A DNA stretch of 64,000 nt from MPNP01 sp965215545 (GCA_965215545.1 OZ244066.1:1922001-1986000); one strand, 5' to 3'; shown: positions 26,079 through 34,400, numbered from the stretch's first letter. The notes: a model not told the origin generated them from the sequence alone. Translations and numbers: made by a program.

Positions 26079-27595
26079 TGACCATGCAACCCACCCGCCG
26101 GACCCTGCTCGCCGCCCTGGTGGTCCTGACGCTGGCCGCCTGCGGGGGTGGGGGTGGGTCCGGCCCGTCCCCCGCCCCACCGGGTCCGGGTGCTGGCGCC
26201 GTGTCCACCCCGCCGCCTCCCCGGCTGGCGACCCCGCCCCGGCCCCGCGCCCGCCCGGGGACGCCGGTCGGGGCCCATGTCGAGGCCAAGAGTGGGGTCA
26301 TCGGCATCGGCCCGGCGTTTCGCCATGAATCGCCTCTTCCCCGGGACCTGACGACAGTCACCCAGGTCACCGGCGGCGGGGTGATCCGGTCCGGCCTCTG
26401 GCGCGATGACCAGGGCCGTGACGGCAGTGCCAGTGCGGCTGACCTCCTGGCCTTCCTCCGGGGCTTCCAGGCCCAGGAGCGGTTCGAGGAGGGTGATGAT
26501 CTCGTCATCATCGACCCCGGCCCGGCCAAGACCGTGCGCATCGTCGGGCGGGCCACTGCCACCGAGCGGGACCTGGTGGCCGACGCGCTGGCCCGCCTCA
26601 ACACGGCGCTGCCGTATGACCGCCGGCTGCGGCTCGGGGCGGATCGGGCCGTGGCCGTGGCCGACATCAGCACCATCCCGGCCACCGAGATCCACATCCA
26701 CTTCACCGACGGCCGGGCCGGCTGGCCAGCATCCGGTGCCCCGTATCCCGCCCGTGTCATCGGCTATGGGGGCATCACCTACATCCCCGCCACCGCGACG
26801 GCCCTTGGTGGCTATGCCTTCATTGACCGGGATGCCCACCGACGCCCCAACGGGCCCGACATGACCATCACCCTCCTCCATGAGCTCCTGCATGCCTGGG
26901 GCATCGTGGCCCATGCCAGCTCCTCCTACCGCGAGTCCGTCCTCCAGCCCCGCAACAGCCCCGGCATCGAGCCCCGCCTCTACGTGACGCTGGATGGCGC
27001 GCTCCTGCGTGCCTGGCCCCGGCTGCCTGCCGGCACGAAGGTGGATGACCTGACGGAGACCGACTTCGGCCCCTGGGAGACCACCGGCTTCCACCTCCTG
27101 ATGGCCAACACCCTCGGCGGTGCCAACACCGCGGCCCTGCAGGCCGGCATCGGCTGGCGCAACGGCCTGCCCACCCCCTGGGCCTATGGGCCTGAGCCCG
27201 ACCGGACGGTCGACCATCTCGGGGCCACCGCCCGCTGGGATGGCACGCTCCTTGGCTTGACGCGGGGAGATGGCCGCACGGTGCGGGGGGAGGCCGCCAT
27301 CACGGTCGACTTCGAGCGAGACAACGGGCGGGCGGATTTCACGGCCCTCGAAGCCTGGCCCCATCGCCGCCATCCCGGCAATCCCGGCACCGGGACACAG
27401 TGGGGCGATGGCGATCTTGGCTACACGCTGACGTTCTGGGAGACCGGCACCCGGTCCGGCTTTGACTCGGCGGCCGCCCCCGGCGATGACCCGGGCGTCG
27501 TCACCGGCGTCCTCGTTGGCACGGCCCATGAGGGGGCGACGGGCGTCCTCGAACATCCCGATCTCGCCGCCGCCTTCGGGGGTGTGCGCGAATGA
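26075..27595 (+). CDS. Surface lipoprotein zinc metallopeptidase (metzincin motif) with TbpB-like barrel
   Basis: A 506-residue lipoprotein (lipobox LAAC, Cys23; Gly/Pro-rich tether). Residues 269-280 read HELLHAWGIVAH, a full HExxHxxGxxH zinc site with third His, as in metzincins. The Met-turn is not obvious: SYRESVLQP has Leu where Met is expected. Upstream residues (TEIHIHFTD, GGITYIP) resemble the beta-sheet edge of metallopeptidase domains. Residues about 380-506 show the TbpB-like barrel pattern (ARWDGTLLGL, RGEAAITVDFERDNGRADF, VVTGVLVGTAHEGATGVL, AAFGG). So this appears to be a protease, or former protease, displayed by the neighbouring Slam. The start overlaps the acyltransferase stop; ATGs at 26078 or 26084 are alternatives. 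Confidence 0.72.
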   Translation: MMTMQPTRRTLLAALVVLTLAACGGGGGSGPSPAPPGPGAGAVSTPPPPRLATPPRPRARPGTPVGAHVEAKSGVIGIGPAFRHESPLPRDLTTVTQVTGGGVIRSGLWRDDQGRDGSASAADLLAFLRGFQAQERFEEGDDLVIIDPGPAKTVRIVGRATATERDLVADALARLNTALPYDRRLRLGADRAVAVADISTIPATEIHIHFTDGRAGWPASGAPYPARVIGYGGITYIPATATALGGYAFIDRDAHRRPNGPDMTITLLHELLHAWGIVAHASSSYRESVLQPRNSPGIEPRLYVTLDGALLRAWPRLPAGTKVDDLTETDFGPWETTGFHLLMANTLGGANTAALQAGIGWRNGLPTPWAYGPEPDRTVDHLGATARWDGTLLGLTRGDGRTVRGEAAITVDFERDNGRADFTALEAWPHRRHPGNPGTGTQWGDGDLGYTLTFWETGTRSGFDSAAAPGDDPGVVTGVLVGTAHEGATGVLEHPDLAAAFGGVRE

Positions 27596-27667
27596 CCCCC
27601 ACGAACCCACATCGATCCCGCCCCAGTCCCGGGGCGGGACCCTGCTGCATCACGAAAGGAGACACGC

Positions 27668-28102
27668 ATGACCGCACGCATAAAGACCACCCTCGCCATT
27701 CTGGCGGTCGGCCTGGCCGCCACGGCCCACCCGGCCCTTGCCCAGTCGGTCCGGCTTGACTGCGAGGTCAAGCAGTACGGGGAGTATGCCCACGGCGAGG
27801 CCCGGGAGGTGGCGGAATCCTGGATTCCGCCGACCTCGACCCATGTCATCCACGCCGGGAAGAGCGCCCATGTCGACTGGGGTCACGTCGGATCGGCCAG
27901 CGCGGTCAACAACCGGATCTACTTCCAGTATCCCCTGTACAGCGAGGACAGTCTGCCCCGGGTGGTCAAATACACCTATCTGCGCAAGCACAATATCCTG
28001 ATCGGTGTCCTGGTCACCGAAGCGAACGCCTGGGACATCCGGACCCGTGGCACATGCACGTCGCGGCCCCTGTCCCCGGCCCGGGCGGCCGAGTTCTTCT
28101 GA
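27668..28102 (+). CDS. Secreted protein of unknown function
   Basis: A 144-residue exported protein with signal peptide (TLAILAVGLAATAHPALAQ), started at 27668 behind AAAGGAG (27656-27662). The mature part has two cysteines (LDCEVK, GTCTSR) likely forming one disulfide, and beta-type stretches (NNRIYFQYPLYSE, VVKYTYLRKHNILIGVLV). It is the last gene of the 19-kb same-strand exported array. No family recognised. Confidence 0.58.
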   Translation: MTARIKTTLAILAVGLAATAHPALAQSVRLDCEVKQYGEYAHGEAREVAESWIPPTSTHVIHAGKSAHVDWGHVGSASAVNNRIYFQYPLYSEDSLPRVVKYTYLRKHNILIGVLVTEANAWDIRTRGTCTSRPLSPARAAEFF

Positions 28103-28243
28103 GGCCCTTGCGGCAGACCGGGGGGCCGGCCATGATCACGGGATCCATCCCGGCCCCCCGATCCCACGGCCGCCTTCGGGGGGTGGGCGGGAGTGACCCA
28201 CACGGCAACACGGGCCCGGTCAGCGCCCCTGTGCCGGCCGGCG

Positions 28244-28269
28244 TGACCAATTGCACAGGCGATTGGTCA
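28244..28269. repeat. 26-bp dyad (8-bp arms TGACCAAT/ATTGGTCA)
   Basis: Perfect 8-bp arms around a 10-nt centre, total 26 bp, the size of a serine-recombinase half-site pair. It lies downstream of the recombinase gene. It could be a crossover site, an operator or a transcript hairpin. Confidence 0.5.
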
Positions 28270-28327
28270 TGCGAGGCCTGACAAAGCCGTCACAAAGCGC
28301 AAACATTGTAGGGACCTGTTGGGGATT

Positions 28328-28345
28328 TTGTATTGTACAATACAA
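28328..28345. promoter_or_regulatory. 18-bp perfect palindrome (TTGTATTGT and complement)
   Basis: Perfect, loopless, AT-rich palindrome in a GC-rich setting, typical of a homodimeric repressor operator (GntR- or TetR-like in style). No obvious promoter elements could be placed around it with confidence. Confidence 0.55.
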
Positions 28346-28520
28346 TTTTCCGCGGGCCCATACGCGGGCAGACCATCACGCCAAGCCCGCCTGACACACG
28401 CATCCCGGGCAAGACCCCCCACAGCGCCCGTGTCGTGGCCTCTCGTGGCCGGTCTCGCCCGGACACTGGCAGGGACACAGGCGGGCGCTCTGGCCACCAC
28501 AGGCCACGACAACCGCTCCC

Positions 28521-29075
28521 TCACCCCCGCTTGATCGCATAGACGCTCCCGCGGGCAATCCCCATCGCCCGGGCGATCTGCGTCGGCGACTGGCCGACCG
28601 CCAGCCGGGCCCGGACGGCCTCCCGGTCGATGGTCGGGCGGCGGCCGCGATAGACCCCGCGGGCCCGGGCGGCGGCAATGCCCTCGGCCTGGCGTTCGCG
28701 CCGCAGGTTGGTCTCGAAGGCGGCAAAGACCCCGAGCATGTCGAAGAAGGCCTGCCCGGCAGCCGTGGTGGTGTCGATCGGCTGTTCGGTGGCGACGAGA
28801 TGGGCCCCCGTGTCGGCAAGCTGCCCGGCGATGGTCTGGAGATCCCGCAGCGACCGGGCCAGCCGGTCGATGCGGGTGACCACCAGGGCATCACCGGGCC
28901 GCAGGAAGGCGAGCAGCGTGGTCAGTTCCGGACGAGCGGCAAGGCTGGTGCCACTGCCGGTCTCGGTGCGGATCAGACCGCAGCCGGCGGCCGTGAGGGC
29001 GGCGATCTGGGCCTCGAGGTTCTGATCGGCCGTCGAGATGCGGGCATAGCCGATGCGGGTGCTGGAGGTGTTCAT
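28521..29075 (-). CDS. Serine recombinase, resolvase/invertase family
   Basis: A 184-residue site-specific recombinase of the small Tn3-resolvase/DNA-invertase type. The N-terminal IGYARISTADQN carries the nucleophile Ser, followed by arginines in DALVVTRIDRLARSLRDL, the long E-helix region (FAAFETNLRRERQAEGIAAA) and a C-terminal helix-turn-helix (GQSPTQIARAMGIARGSVYAI). The start at 29075 (MNTSSTRIGYA) is chosen because it begins just before the catalytic domain; its ribosome site is weak. Small size and a single HTH fit Hin/Gin-like invertases as well as resolvases. It lies 20 kb from the inverted gene half at 8458-9073 and is the only recombinase of this type in the window, so it is a candidate for acting there (inference). 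Confidence 0.88.
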   Translation of the reverse strand: MNTSSTRIGYARISTADQNLEAQIAALTAAGCGLIRTETGSGTSLAARPELTTLLAFLRPGDALVVTRIDRLARSLRDLQTIAGQLADTGAHLVATEQPIDTTTAAGQAFFDMLGVFAAFETNLRRERQAEGIAAARARGVYRGRRPTIDREAVRARLAVGQSPTQIARAMGIARGSVYAIKRG

Positions 29076-29210
29076 TTTGGGTGTGCCCCCGGGGAAATCT
29101 GTGCAATAACCCGGATCGGACTTCAAGTGAACACGGAATCCCGGGGTTCAGCGTCCTGGCATGTGTGCAGGCAGAGTGTCTGGCTGGGGTCTACCCGAAA
29201 TGACGGGGAG

Positions 29211-29758
29211 TCAATGCCGGATACCACTGCGCCAGCTGACCTGATTGATCTTGCTCTCGAACTTCTTGCGGAACACTGCGTTGCCCGACCAGACCTTCGG
29301 TTCACACCAAATTGCACCCAAGCGTCCCATCAGTCCGGCAATCCAATCGGCGGCTTGGAGAGTCTGGTAGCGATGGCTTTCGACTTGAAACACCGGCTCA
29401 ATGAGGCAACGACGACCTTCGTCGCCAGAGGCATACATGCCTTGTGCCGCTTGTCTGACGAGGGCCGAACGCTGGCTGTGCTGGTCGAGAATCAGCACAA
29501 AATTCTCATGTGGACAGCAATCCTCCGTACAGAACTGGTCAATCCGCTTGATCGCTTCCCGAAAAACCCCTGCATAGAGATTGTGGGGGCTGTGTGTCGC
29601 CGGAGAGGTGGTCTTATGCATTCCGACATAGACAACAAAACCGCCACGTAACTGTTCAGGAACCCGAACAGTTACGACTATCAATTATATTTCGAATGAC
29701 CTTTCGCCGCATAGGGCCCGATGTGGCCAAACTCGTCGAGGTAGGCGAAATACGTCAT
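29211..29758 (-). pseudogene. DUF3800 gene remnant, internally deleted and frameshifted
   Basis: Reading from 29758, the first 25 codons (MTYFAYLDEFGHIGPYAAKG then HSKYN) match the start of a DUF3800 protein and then hit TGA TAG. A second frame from about 29650 to 29211 gives the C-terminal part (LYAGVFREAIKRIDQFC, NFVLILDQHSQRSALV, FQVESHRYQTLQAADWIAG). About 80 residues of the usual middle are missing. The junction carries a 10-bp inverted repeat. DUF3800 genes are often linked to mobile or defence regions. I would expect no functional product. Confidence 0.65.
29648..29675. repeat. Hairpin with 10-bp arms at the DUF3800 deletion junction
   Basis: GTAACTGTTC (29648-29657) and its exact complement (29666-29675) around an 8-nt loop, at the point where the DUF3800 frame is interrupted. 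Possibly a scar of an excision event, or the trigger for the deletion. Confidence 0.7.
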
Positions 29759-30642
29759 TCAGAACTCCAAAAACACGAAGACCCGCACTGACTGTGCGGG
29801 CCTCGGAAAGAGAGCAGCTCGTGACCGAGGTGCGTCTCAAGGGACAACGTAATGGTTAAATCTTATACAGATGCATGTATTTCCTCCAGCCGCCGCCCGC
29901 GCTTCCGGGAGGCCACGAGGTCCCCGGGATCCCGGTGCCGCCGGAAGGGCCGGACCTCGTGGGTGTTGTGGTTCTCGATGTCGGTGTCGCGACCGCAATG
30001 CCATGAGTTCCTGGCACCCTCCTGGCCAGGATTCCCGCTGACCCGGGCCGACCGGGCGAAGATCCTGACCTGAAGGGACGGCCTGCAACGCAGCGATAAT
30101 GCCAGCCGCGACGTCGTTTCCGAGGTGGACGCATGACACGCGCCAGGCTCAGGCGGTGGGGTGTCGCATTTGTATCGGACGCGGCGAGACCGTGCATGGG
30201 GATCGTGAATTCCGCCCCCGGACAGGTGTCGATCGGGGATCGATCGTGACTGTCTCCCCTTGATCGTCGCAGATACGGGCCGATCAACACATTCTCGCAT
30301 TGACCCGGATCGATGTTCAGTTGCCACCTTCCGCGAATCGTGTAAGGGCCGTGGGCATTGGATTCATGGGGATAATGGACAGGGCGTCGGCGCCCGCAGA
30401 ACACCCGGCCATCATCGGGATCCTTGCAATGGCACCGCGGAGCAAGCCGGCACCGTGGTGGCTTGGCCTGGGGTGGCATCCGTGCCTCGGTCATGGTGGG
30501 GCCAGCTGTCCTGGTCCTGGCACCGGGCGGCGTGAGAGGGTGGGGTCTGGACCATCAGCGTTTGGCTGTGGGGTTCTGGCCGGACTTGACGGGGTTGTGC
30601 GTGTGTCGCGAGATATGGGTGGACGCGCGGAAGGAAGCGGTG
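29759..30642. other. Long intergenic region upstream of the histidine operon
   Basis: About 880 nt with no convincing gene. A 7-bp stem (CCCGCAC with GTGCGGG) lies at 29782-29800 without a T-run. The rest has only arginine-rich open frames lacking family patterns. It probably contains the his operon promoter, but no clear -35/-10 pair could be assigned. Confidence 0.45.
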
Positions 30643-31509
30643 ATGGAGAATGCGGGACTGCGGATCGGGATCCCGAAAGGACGCCTGCAGGAGGCGGTGA
30701 CGGCCCTGATGATCGATGCCGGCATTGATGTCACGGTCGGATCGAGAAACTACCGCCCCCGACTGTCCTGGCCTGATCTCGAGGCCAAACTGCTCAAACC
30801 GCAGAATGTGGTCAAGATGCTCCACAAGGGCTCGCGGGACATCGGTTTTGCCGGGGCGGATTGGGTGGCTGAACTCGACCTCGAACTGGTTGAGTTGCTC
30901 GATACCACACTGAACCCGGTGCGGATCGTGGCCGCCGCCCCACCGGCCCTGCTGGATGATGGCCAGCTGCCCCGTGGGGCCCGGCTGGTCGTGGCAACCG
31001 AGTATGTCGCCCTGGCCACCCGATGGATTGAGAACCAGCCCTTCGATGGTGTCGTGGTGCAATCCTATGGTGGCACCGAGGCCTTTCCGCCGGACGATGC
31101 CGATCTCATCGTCGACAACATCTCGACCGGTGCCACCCTGCGGGGCAATGGCCTCAGGATCGTTGATACGCTGATGAGCTCATCAACCCGTCTCTATGCC
31201 AACCCGGCGGCTCTGGATGATTCCGGCAAACAGGCCCGCATTGATGACATCATCCGCCTCCTGCAGTCGGTGCTGGACGCAAGGCAGCGGGTCATGCTGG
31301 ACCTCAATGTCGGACCGGCCGATGTTGACAGGGTTATCACCATCCTGCCCTGCATGCGGGAACCGACTGTGGCGAAACTGCATGGCGACACCGGCTACGC
31401 CATCCGGGCGGCCGTGCCGAAGGCGGACCTGTCCCGGCTGATTCTCGAGCTCCGGGCCCGGGGCGCAACGGATCTGATTGTCTCCAGGCCCCAGCAGATC
31501 GTGCAGTAG
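30643..31509 (+). CDS. hisG: ATP phosphoribosyltransferase, long form
   Basis: First enzyme of histidine synthesis, joining ATP and PRPP. 288 residues, the long form with a C-terminal ACT-like regulatory domain that is feedback-inhibited by histidine and needs no HisZ. Family patterns include LRIGIPKGRLQE at the N-terminus, DIGFAGADWVAE, and the PRPP-binding loop region DLIVDNISTGATLRGNGL. The C-terminal domain begins near VMLDLNVGPADVDRVITILP and ends in DLIVSRPQQIVQ. The start at 30643 follows AAGGAAG and gives the normal N-terminus; the frame is open further upstream without similarity. It is 8 nt upstream of the next gene and heads the operon. Confidence 0.95.
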   Translation: MENAGLRIGIPKGRLQEAVTALMIDAGIDVTVGSRNYRPRLSWPDLEAKLLKPQNVVKMLHKGSRDIGFAGADWVAELDLELVELLDTTLNPVRIVAAAPPALLDDGQLPRGARLVVATEYVALATRWIENQPFDGVVVQSYGGTEAFPPDDADLIVDNISTGATLRGNGLRIVDTLMSSSTRLYANPAALDDSGKQARIDDIIRLLQSVLDARQRVMLDLNVGPADVDRVITILPCMREPTVAKLHGDTGYAIRAAVPKADLSRLILELRARGATDLIVSRPQQIVQ

Positions 31510-31517
31510 ATCTCCCC

Positions 31518-33194
31518 ATGCGCCCGACCATCGACTTGCGTAACAACGAGGGACCGCCACCGGGCATTGATCTCGGGGCGGTACTGGCGGGTGACCCGGA
31601 TCTCACGAGCCGGTATGCAGACCCGGCCCCGCTGGAGGCGGCGTTTGCCGCCGATCTCGGGACCACGCCGGACTGTGTGCTGGCGACCACCGGTGGTGAT
31701 GATGCCATCGATCGCGTGATGCGTACCTGCCTCGCCCCGGACCAGGAGGTGCTCTTCCCGGTGCCGACCTTCGAGATGGTTCCGGCCTATGCCCGCATGG
31801 CCCGCGCTGCGCTCGTCCCGCTAGAATACGAGTGGGGTCGCCTGCCCAGAGATGCGATTCTCGGACGTATCTCGGCCAGGACCGGAATGGTTGTCCTGAT
31901 CTCGCCTGACAATCCCACGGGGCATGCCTTTGTCACTGCCGAGATCGCCGAACTGGCCGATGACCTGCCACCGGGGGTCATCCTCCTTCTTGACGCGGCC
32001 TACCTGGACTATGCCGACGACAACTACACCGCGGTCATGCTCCAGAGGTCCAATGTGGTGATGATCCGTTCCATGTCGAAAGCCTGGGGTCTGGCGGGGA
32101 TGCGGATTGGCTTTGCCGTGGGTTGTGCAGCAAGGATCAAGACCGTTCGCAATGCGGGCGGCCCCTATCCCCTGACCGGACCCTCGATTGAAATTGCCCT
32201 TGCGTGCCTGCGGTCGGGCAAGGAGCGGGTGCGGGACCATGTCAGGCAGACCCGCAATTGGCGACCTGTCCTGGCGCGGATGCTGGAAGAGGCCGGTGGG
32301 CGTCCGTATGCATCGCAGGCCAATTTCGTTCTGGCGGCTTTCCCGAATGCTGCATGGGTGGCAAAAGGTCTGGCGGCCCAGGGGGTGGACGTGCGGACGT
32401 TTGACCATCTTGCCGACCATGTCCGGATTACTGTCCCACGCAATGAAGATGAGATGGCAGTGCTTGACAGGGCCCTTGGTTGCCTGGCCTGGGACACGAC
32501 AGCCGGGAATGGTTGTCCGGATGCGGTGCTGTTCGACATGGACGGTGTTCTTGCCGATGTCCGGTATTCGTACCGGGAAACCATTGTGCGGACCTGTGCA
32601 TCCTTTGGTGTGACGGTCGGACAGGAGGACATCAGCGCCGTCAAGCGCGCCGGGGATGCCAATGATGACTGGGCACTGACCCATGGTGTCCTGCAAAGAG
32701 CCGGAATCGATGCCACCCTTGACGCGGTCACCGAGCGCTTTGAGCAGATCTATCAGGGAACACCGGCGGAACCAGGCTTGCGTCGCCTTGAATCCCTGAT
32801 TCCAGCTCGCGATGTCCTGGCTCGCCTGTCCCGGTCCTGCCAGTTGGGGATCGTGACTGGCCGGCCTCGGTCCGATGCCGAATGCTTCCTGCAAGAGCAG
32901 GAGATCGGGGCGTATTTCAGCGCAGTCATCTGCCGTGAGGATGGTCCCCTGAAACCGCACCCGGCGACGGTGCACAGTGCCCTGGAGGTGCTGCATGCCC
33001 GGACCGCCTGGCTTCTCGGTGATACACCGGATGATGTGCGGGCGGCTTGCCGGGCCGGTGTGGTGCCGATCGGGGTCCTGCCTCCGGGCCAGAACGACGG
33101 TGACCGGAATCTGATGTGCACGGCCCTTGAAGACGCCGGGGCTGCCCGGATTGTGGATGCCAACAGCGACTATGGGGGACTGTTCAATGCCTGA
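31518..33194 (+). CDS. hisC: Histidinol-phosphate aminotransferase fused to a HAD phosphatase
   Basis: A 558-residue fusion. Residues 1-330 are a class I/II PLP aminotransferase of the HisC type: TTGGDDAIDRV, PTFEMVPAYARMA, SPDNPTGHAF, LDAAYLDYA and the PLP lysine in SMSKAWGLAGMRIGFA. Residues about 335-558 form a HAD hydrolase of subfamily IA: motif I VLFDMDGVLADV, motif II GIVTGRP, the conserved Lys in DGPLKPHPATV, and WLLGDTPDDV. HisC makes histidinol phosphate and a phosphatase is the next step. The following hisB has only the dehydratase domain, so the fused HAD is well placed to be the missing histidinol-phosphatase (inference). The stop overlaps hisB by 8 nt. Confidence 0.9.
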   Translation: MRPTIDLRNNEGPPPGIDLGAVLAGDPDLTSRYADPAPLEAAFAADLGTTPDCVLATTGGDDAIDRVMRTCLAPDQEVLFPVPTFEMVPAYARMARAALVPLEYEWGRLPRDAILGRISARTGMVVLISPDNPTGHAFVTAEIAELADDLPPGVILLLDAAYLDYADDNYTAVMLQRSNVVMIRSMSKAWGLAGMRIGFAVGCAARIKTVRNAGGPYPLTGPSIEIALACLRSGKERVRDHVRQTRNWRPVLARMLEEAGGRPYASQANFVLAAFPNAAWVAKGLAAQGVDVRTFDHLADHVRITVPRNEDEMAVLDRALGCLAWDTTAGNGCPDAVLFDMDGVLADVRYSYRETIVRTCASFGVTVGQEDISAVKRAGDANDDWALTHGVLQRAGIDATLDAVTERFEQIYQGTPAEPGLRRLESLIPARDVLARLSRSCQLGIVTGRPRSDAECFLQEQEIGAYFSAVICREDGPLKPHPATVHSALEVLHARTAWLLGDTPDDVRAACRAGVVPIGVLPPGQNDGDRNLMCTALEDAGAARIVDANSDYGGLFNA

Positions 33195-33786
33195 GGGAAC
33201 ACGGACCGCCGAGGTTGTCCGCGAGACCCGCGAGACCCGGGTCAGGGTCACCCTGGCCCTTGATGAGGCAGGTCCCGTCACGGTCAGGACCGGGATCGGC
33301 ATGTTCGACCACATGCTCTGTGCGCTGGGATTCCACGCCGGATGGGCCCTGGATCTCGACTGCCAGGGTGACCTCGGTGTCGATGACCACCACAGCATCG
33401 AGGATGTGGGTCTGGTCCTCGGCCAGGCACTGGCCAGGGCCATCGGACCACAACGCTCAGGCATCACTCGCTTCGGGTTCGCGTATGCGCCGCTTGACGA
33501 AGCGCTGGCCCGCGCGGTCGTGGATGTGTCGGGACGGCCTGCCTATTGCGGCGAACTGCAGCTGCAGCGTGATCGAGTCGGGGCGCTGTCGTGTGAAATG
33601 GTACCGCACTTTTTCCACTCCCTGGCGCAGACGGCAGGCCTGACCCTGCATGTCGATGTGCTGCGGGGGGCCAATGACCATCATCGTATCGAGGCGTGTT
33701 TCAAGGCCCTGGCCCTGGCCCTGCGCGAAGCCCTCGCGGTGACAGACCAAAGGGATGACGTCCTTTCAACCAAGGGCGTCCTGTGA
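33187..33786 (+). CDS. hisB: Imidazoleglycerol-phosphate dehydratase
   Basis: A 199-residue monofunctional HisB: no N-terminal phosphatase domain. The manganese-binding histidine motifs of the two half-repeats are present (FDHMLCALGFHAGW with DDHHSIEDVGL, and FFHSLAQTAGLTLHV with NDHHRIEACFKALA). It ends normally in STKGVL. The ATG at 33187 is inside the end of the preceding gene and its stop TGA is shared with the GTG start of hisH, so hisC-hisB-hisH translation is coupled. The loop RGTxxRxT-type start appears as GTRTAEVVRETRETRV. Confidence 0.95.
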   Translation: MPEGTRTAEVVRETRETRVRVTLALDEAGPVTVRTGIGMFDHMLCALGFHAGWALDLDCQGDLGVDDHHSIEDVGLVLGQALARAIGPQRSGITRFGFAYAPLDEALARAVVDVSGRPAYCGELQLQRDRVGALSCEMVPHFFHSLAQTAGLTLHVDVLRGANDHHRIEACFKALALALREALAVTDQRDDVLSTKGVL

Positions 33787-34397
33787 CCTTGCCAGCCAAA
33801 CGCATTGCCATTGTCAGGACCAGTGTGGCCAATCTGGCTTCGGTGCTGACCGGATTTGAACGCCTCGGATGTCAGGTCCACATGATTGACTCGCCCGCGG
33901 AGGTCCAGGCTGCCGAGCGCCTTGTGCTGCCGGGAGTGGGTGCCTTCGGGGCGGCCATGGCAGCCCTTGAGGAACGCGGTCTGATCCAATCCCTGCGGGC
34001 CCGCATCGAGGCCGGTCGGCCGACCCTGGCCATCTGTCTCGGCATGCAGCTTCTGGGCCGGAGCAGTGAGGAATCTCCCGGCGTCAGGGGCCTGGACATC
34101 TTTTGCGGTGCGGCAACCTGCACTCCCACGACGGAGCCGGGGATCCGGGTGCCGCAGATGGGATGGAATCGTGTCATGCCGGCGGCTGGCTGTCGTGTCG
34201 TTCCCGATGGCTATGCCTACTTTGCCAATTCCTATCGCCTGTCGGACTGCCCATCCGGTTGGCAGCCGGTCTGGTGTGACTATGGCGGTCGTTTCCTGGC
34301 CGCCCTTGAACGCGATGCCATTGTCGGCTGCCAGTTCCATCCGGAACTCTCTGGCACCTTCGGCAAGCAACTTCTGCGCGGCTGGCTGGCACTCTGA
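33783..34397 (+). CDS. hisH: Imidazole glycerol phosphate synthase, glutaminase subunit
   Basis: Class I glutamine amidotransferase of 204 residues that supplies ammonia to HisF. The catalytic Cys85 is in LAICLGMQLL and the His/Glu pair is in CQFHPELSG. PGVGAFGAAM is the oxyanion-side motif. The first motif usually reads YGxGNLxSV but is TSVANLASV here, a divergence at the N-terminus. The start codon is GTG at 33783, overlapping the hisB stop as GTGA. Three nucleotides separate it from hisF. Confidence 0.93.
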   Translation: MTLPAKRIAIVRTSVANLASVLTGFERLGCQVHMIDSPAEVQAAERLVLPGVGAFGAAMAALEERGLIQSLRARIEAGRPTLAICLGMQLLGRSSEESPGVRGLDIFCGAATCTPTTEPGIRVPQMGWNRVMPAAGCRVVPDGYAYFANSYRLSDCPSGWQPVWCDYGGRFLAALERDAIVGCQFHPELSGTFGKQLLRGWLAL

Positions 34398-34400
34398 TCG

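Larger units (their letters stand above)
28103..28520. other. Intergenic region with two DNA dyads, no gene
   Basis: 418 nt between the end of the exported array and the end of the recombinase gene. No convincing reading frame. It contains the dyads at 28244-28269 and 28328-28345, and is noticeably more AT-rich around them. Confidence 0.5.

Noticed and set aside
28800..29651. A 283-codon plus-strand frame over the recombinase start and DUF3800 remnant
   Set aside because: The opposite strand shows true family motifs in both segments; the plus frame is a shadow.
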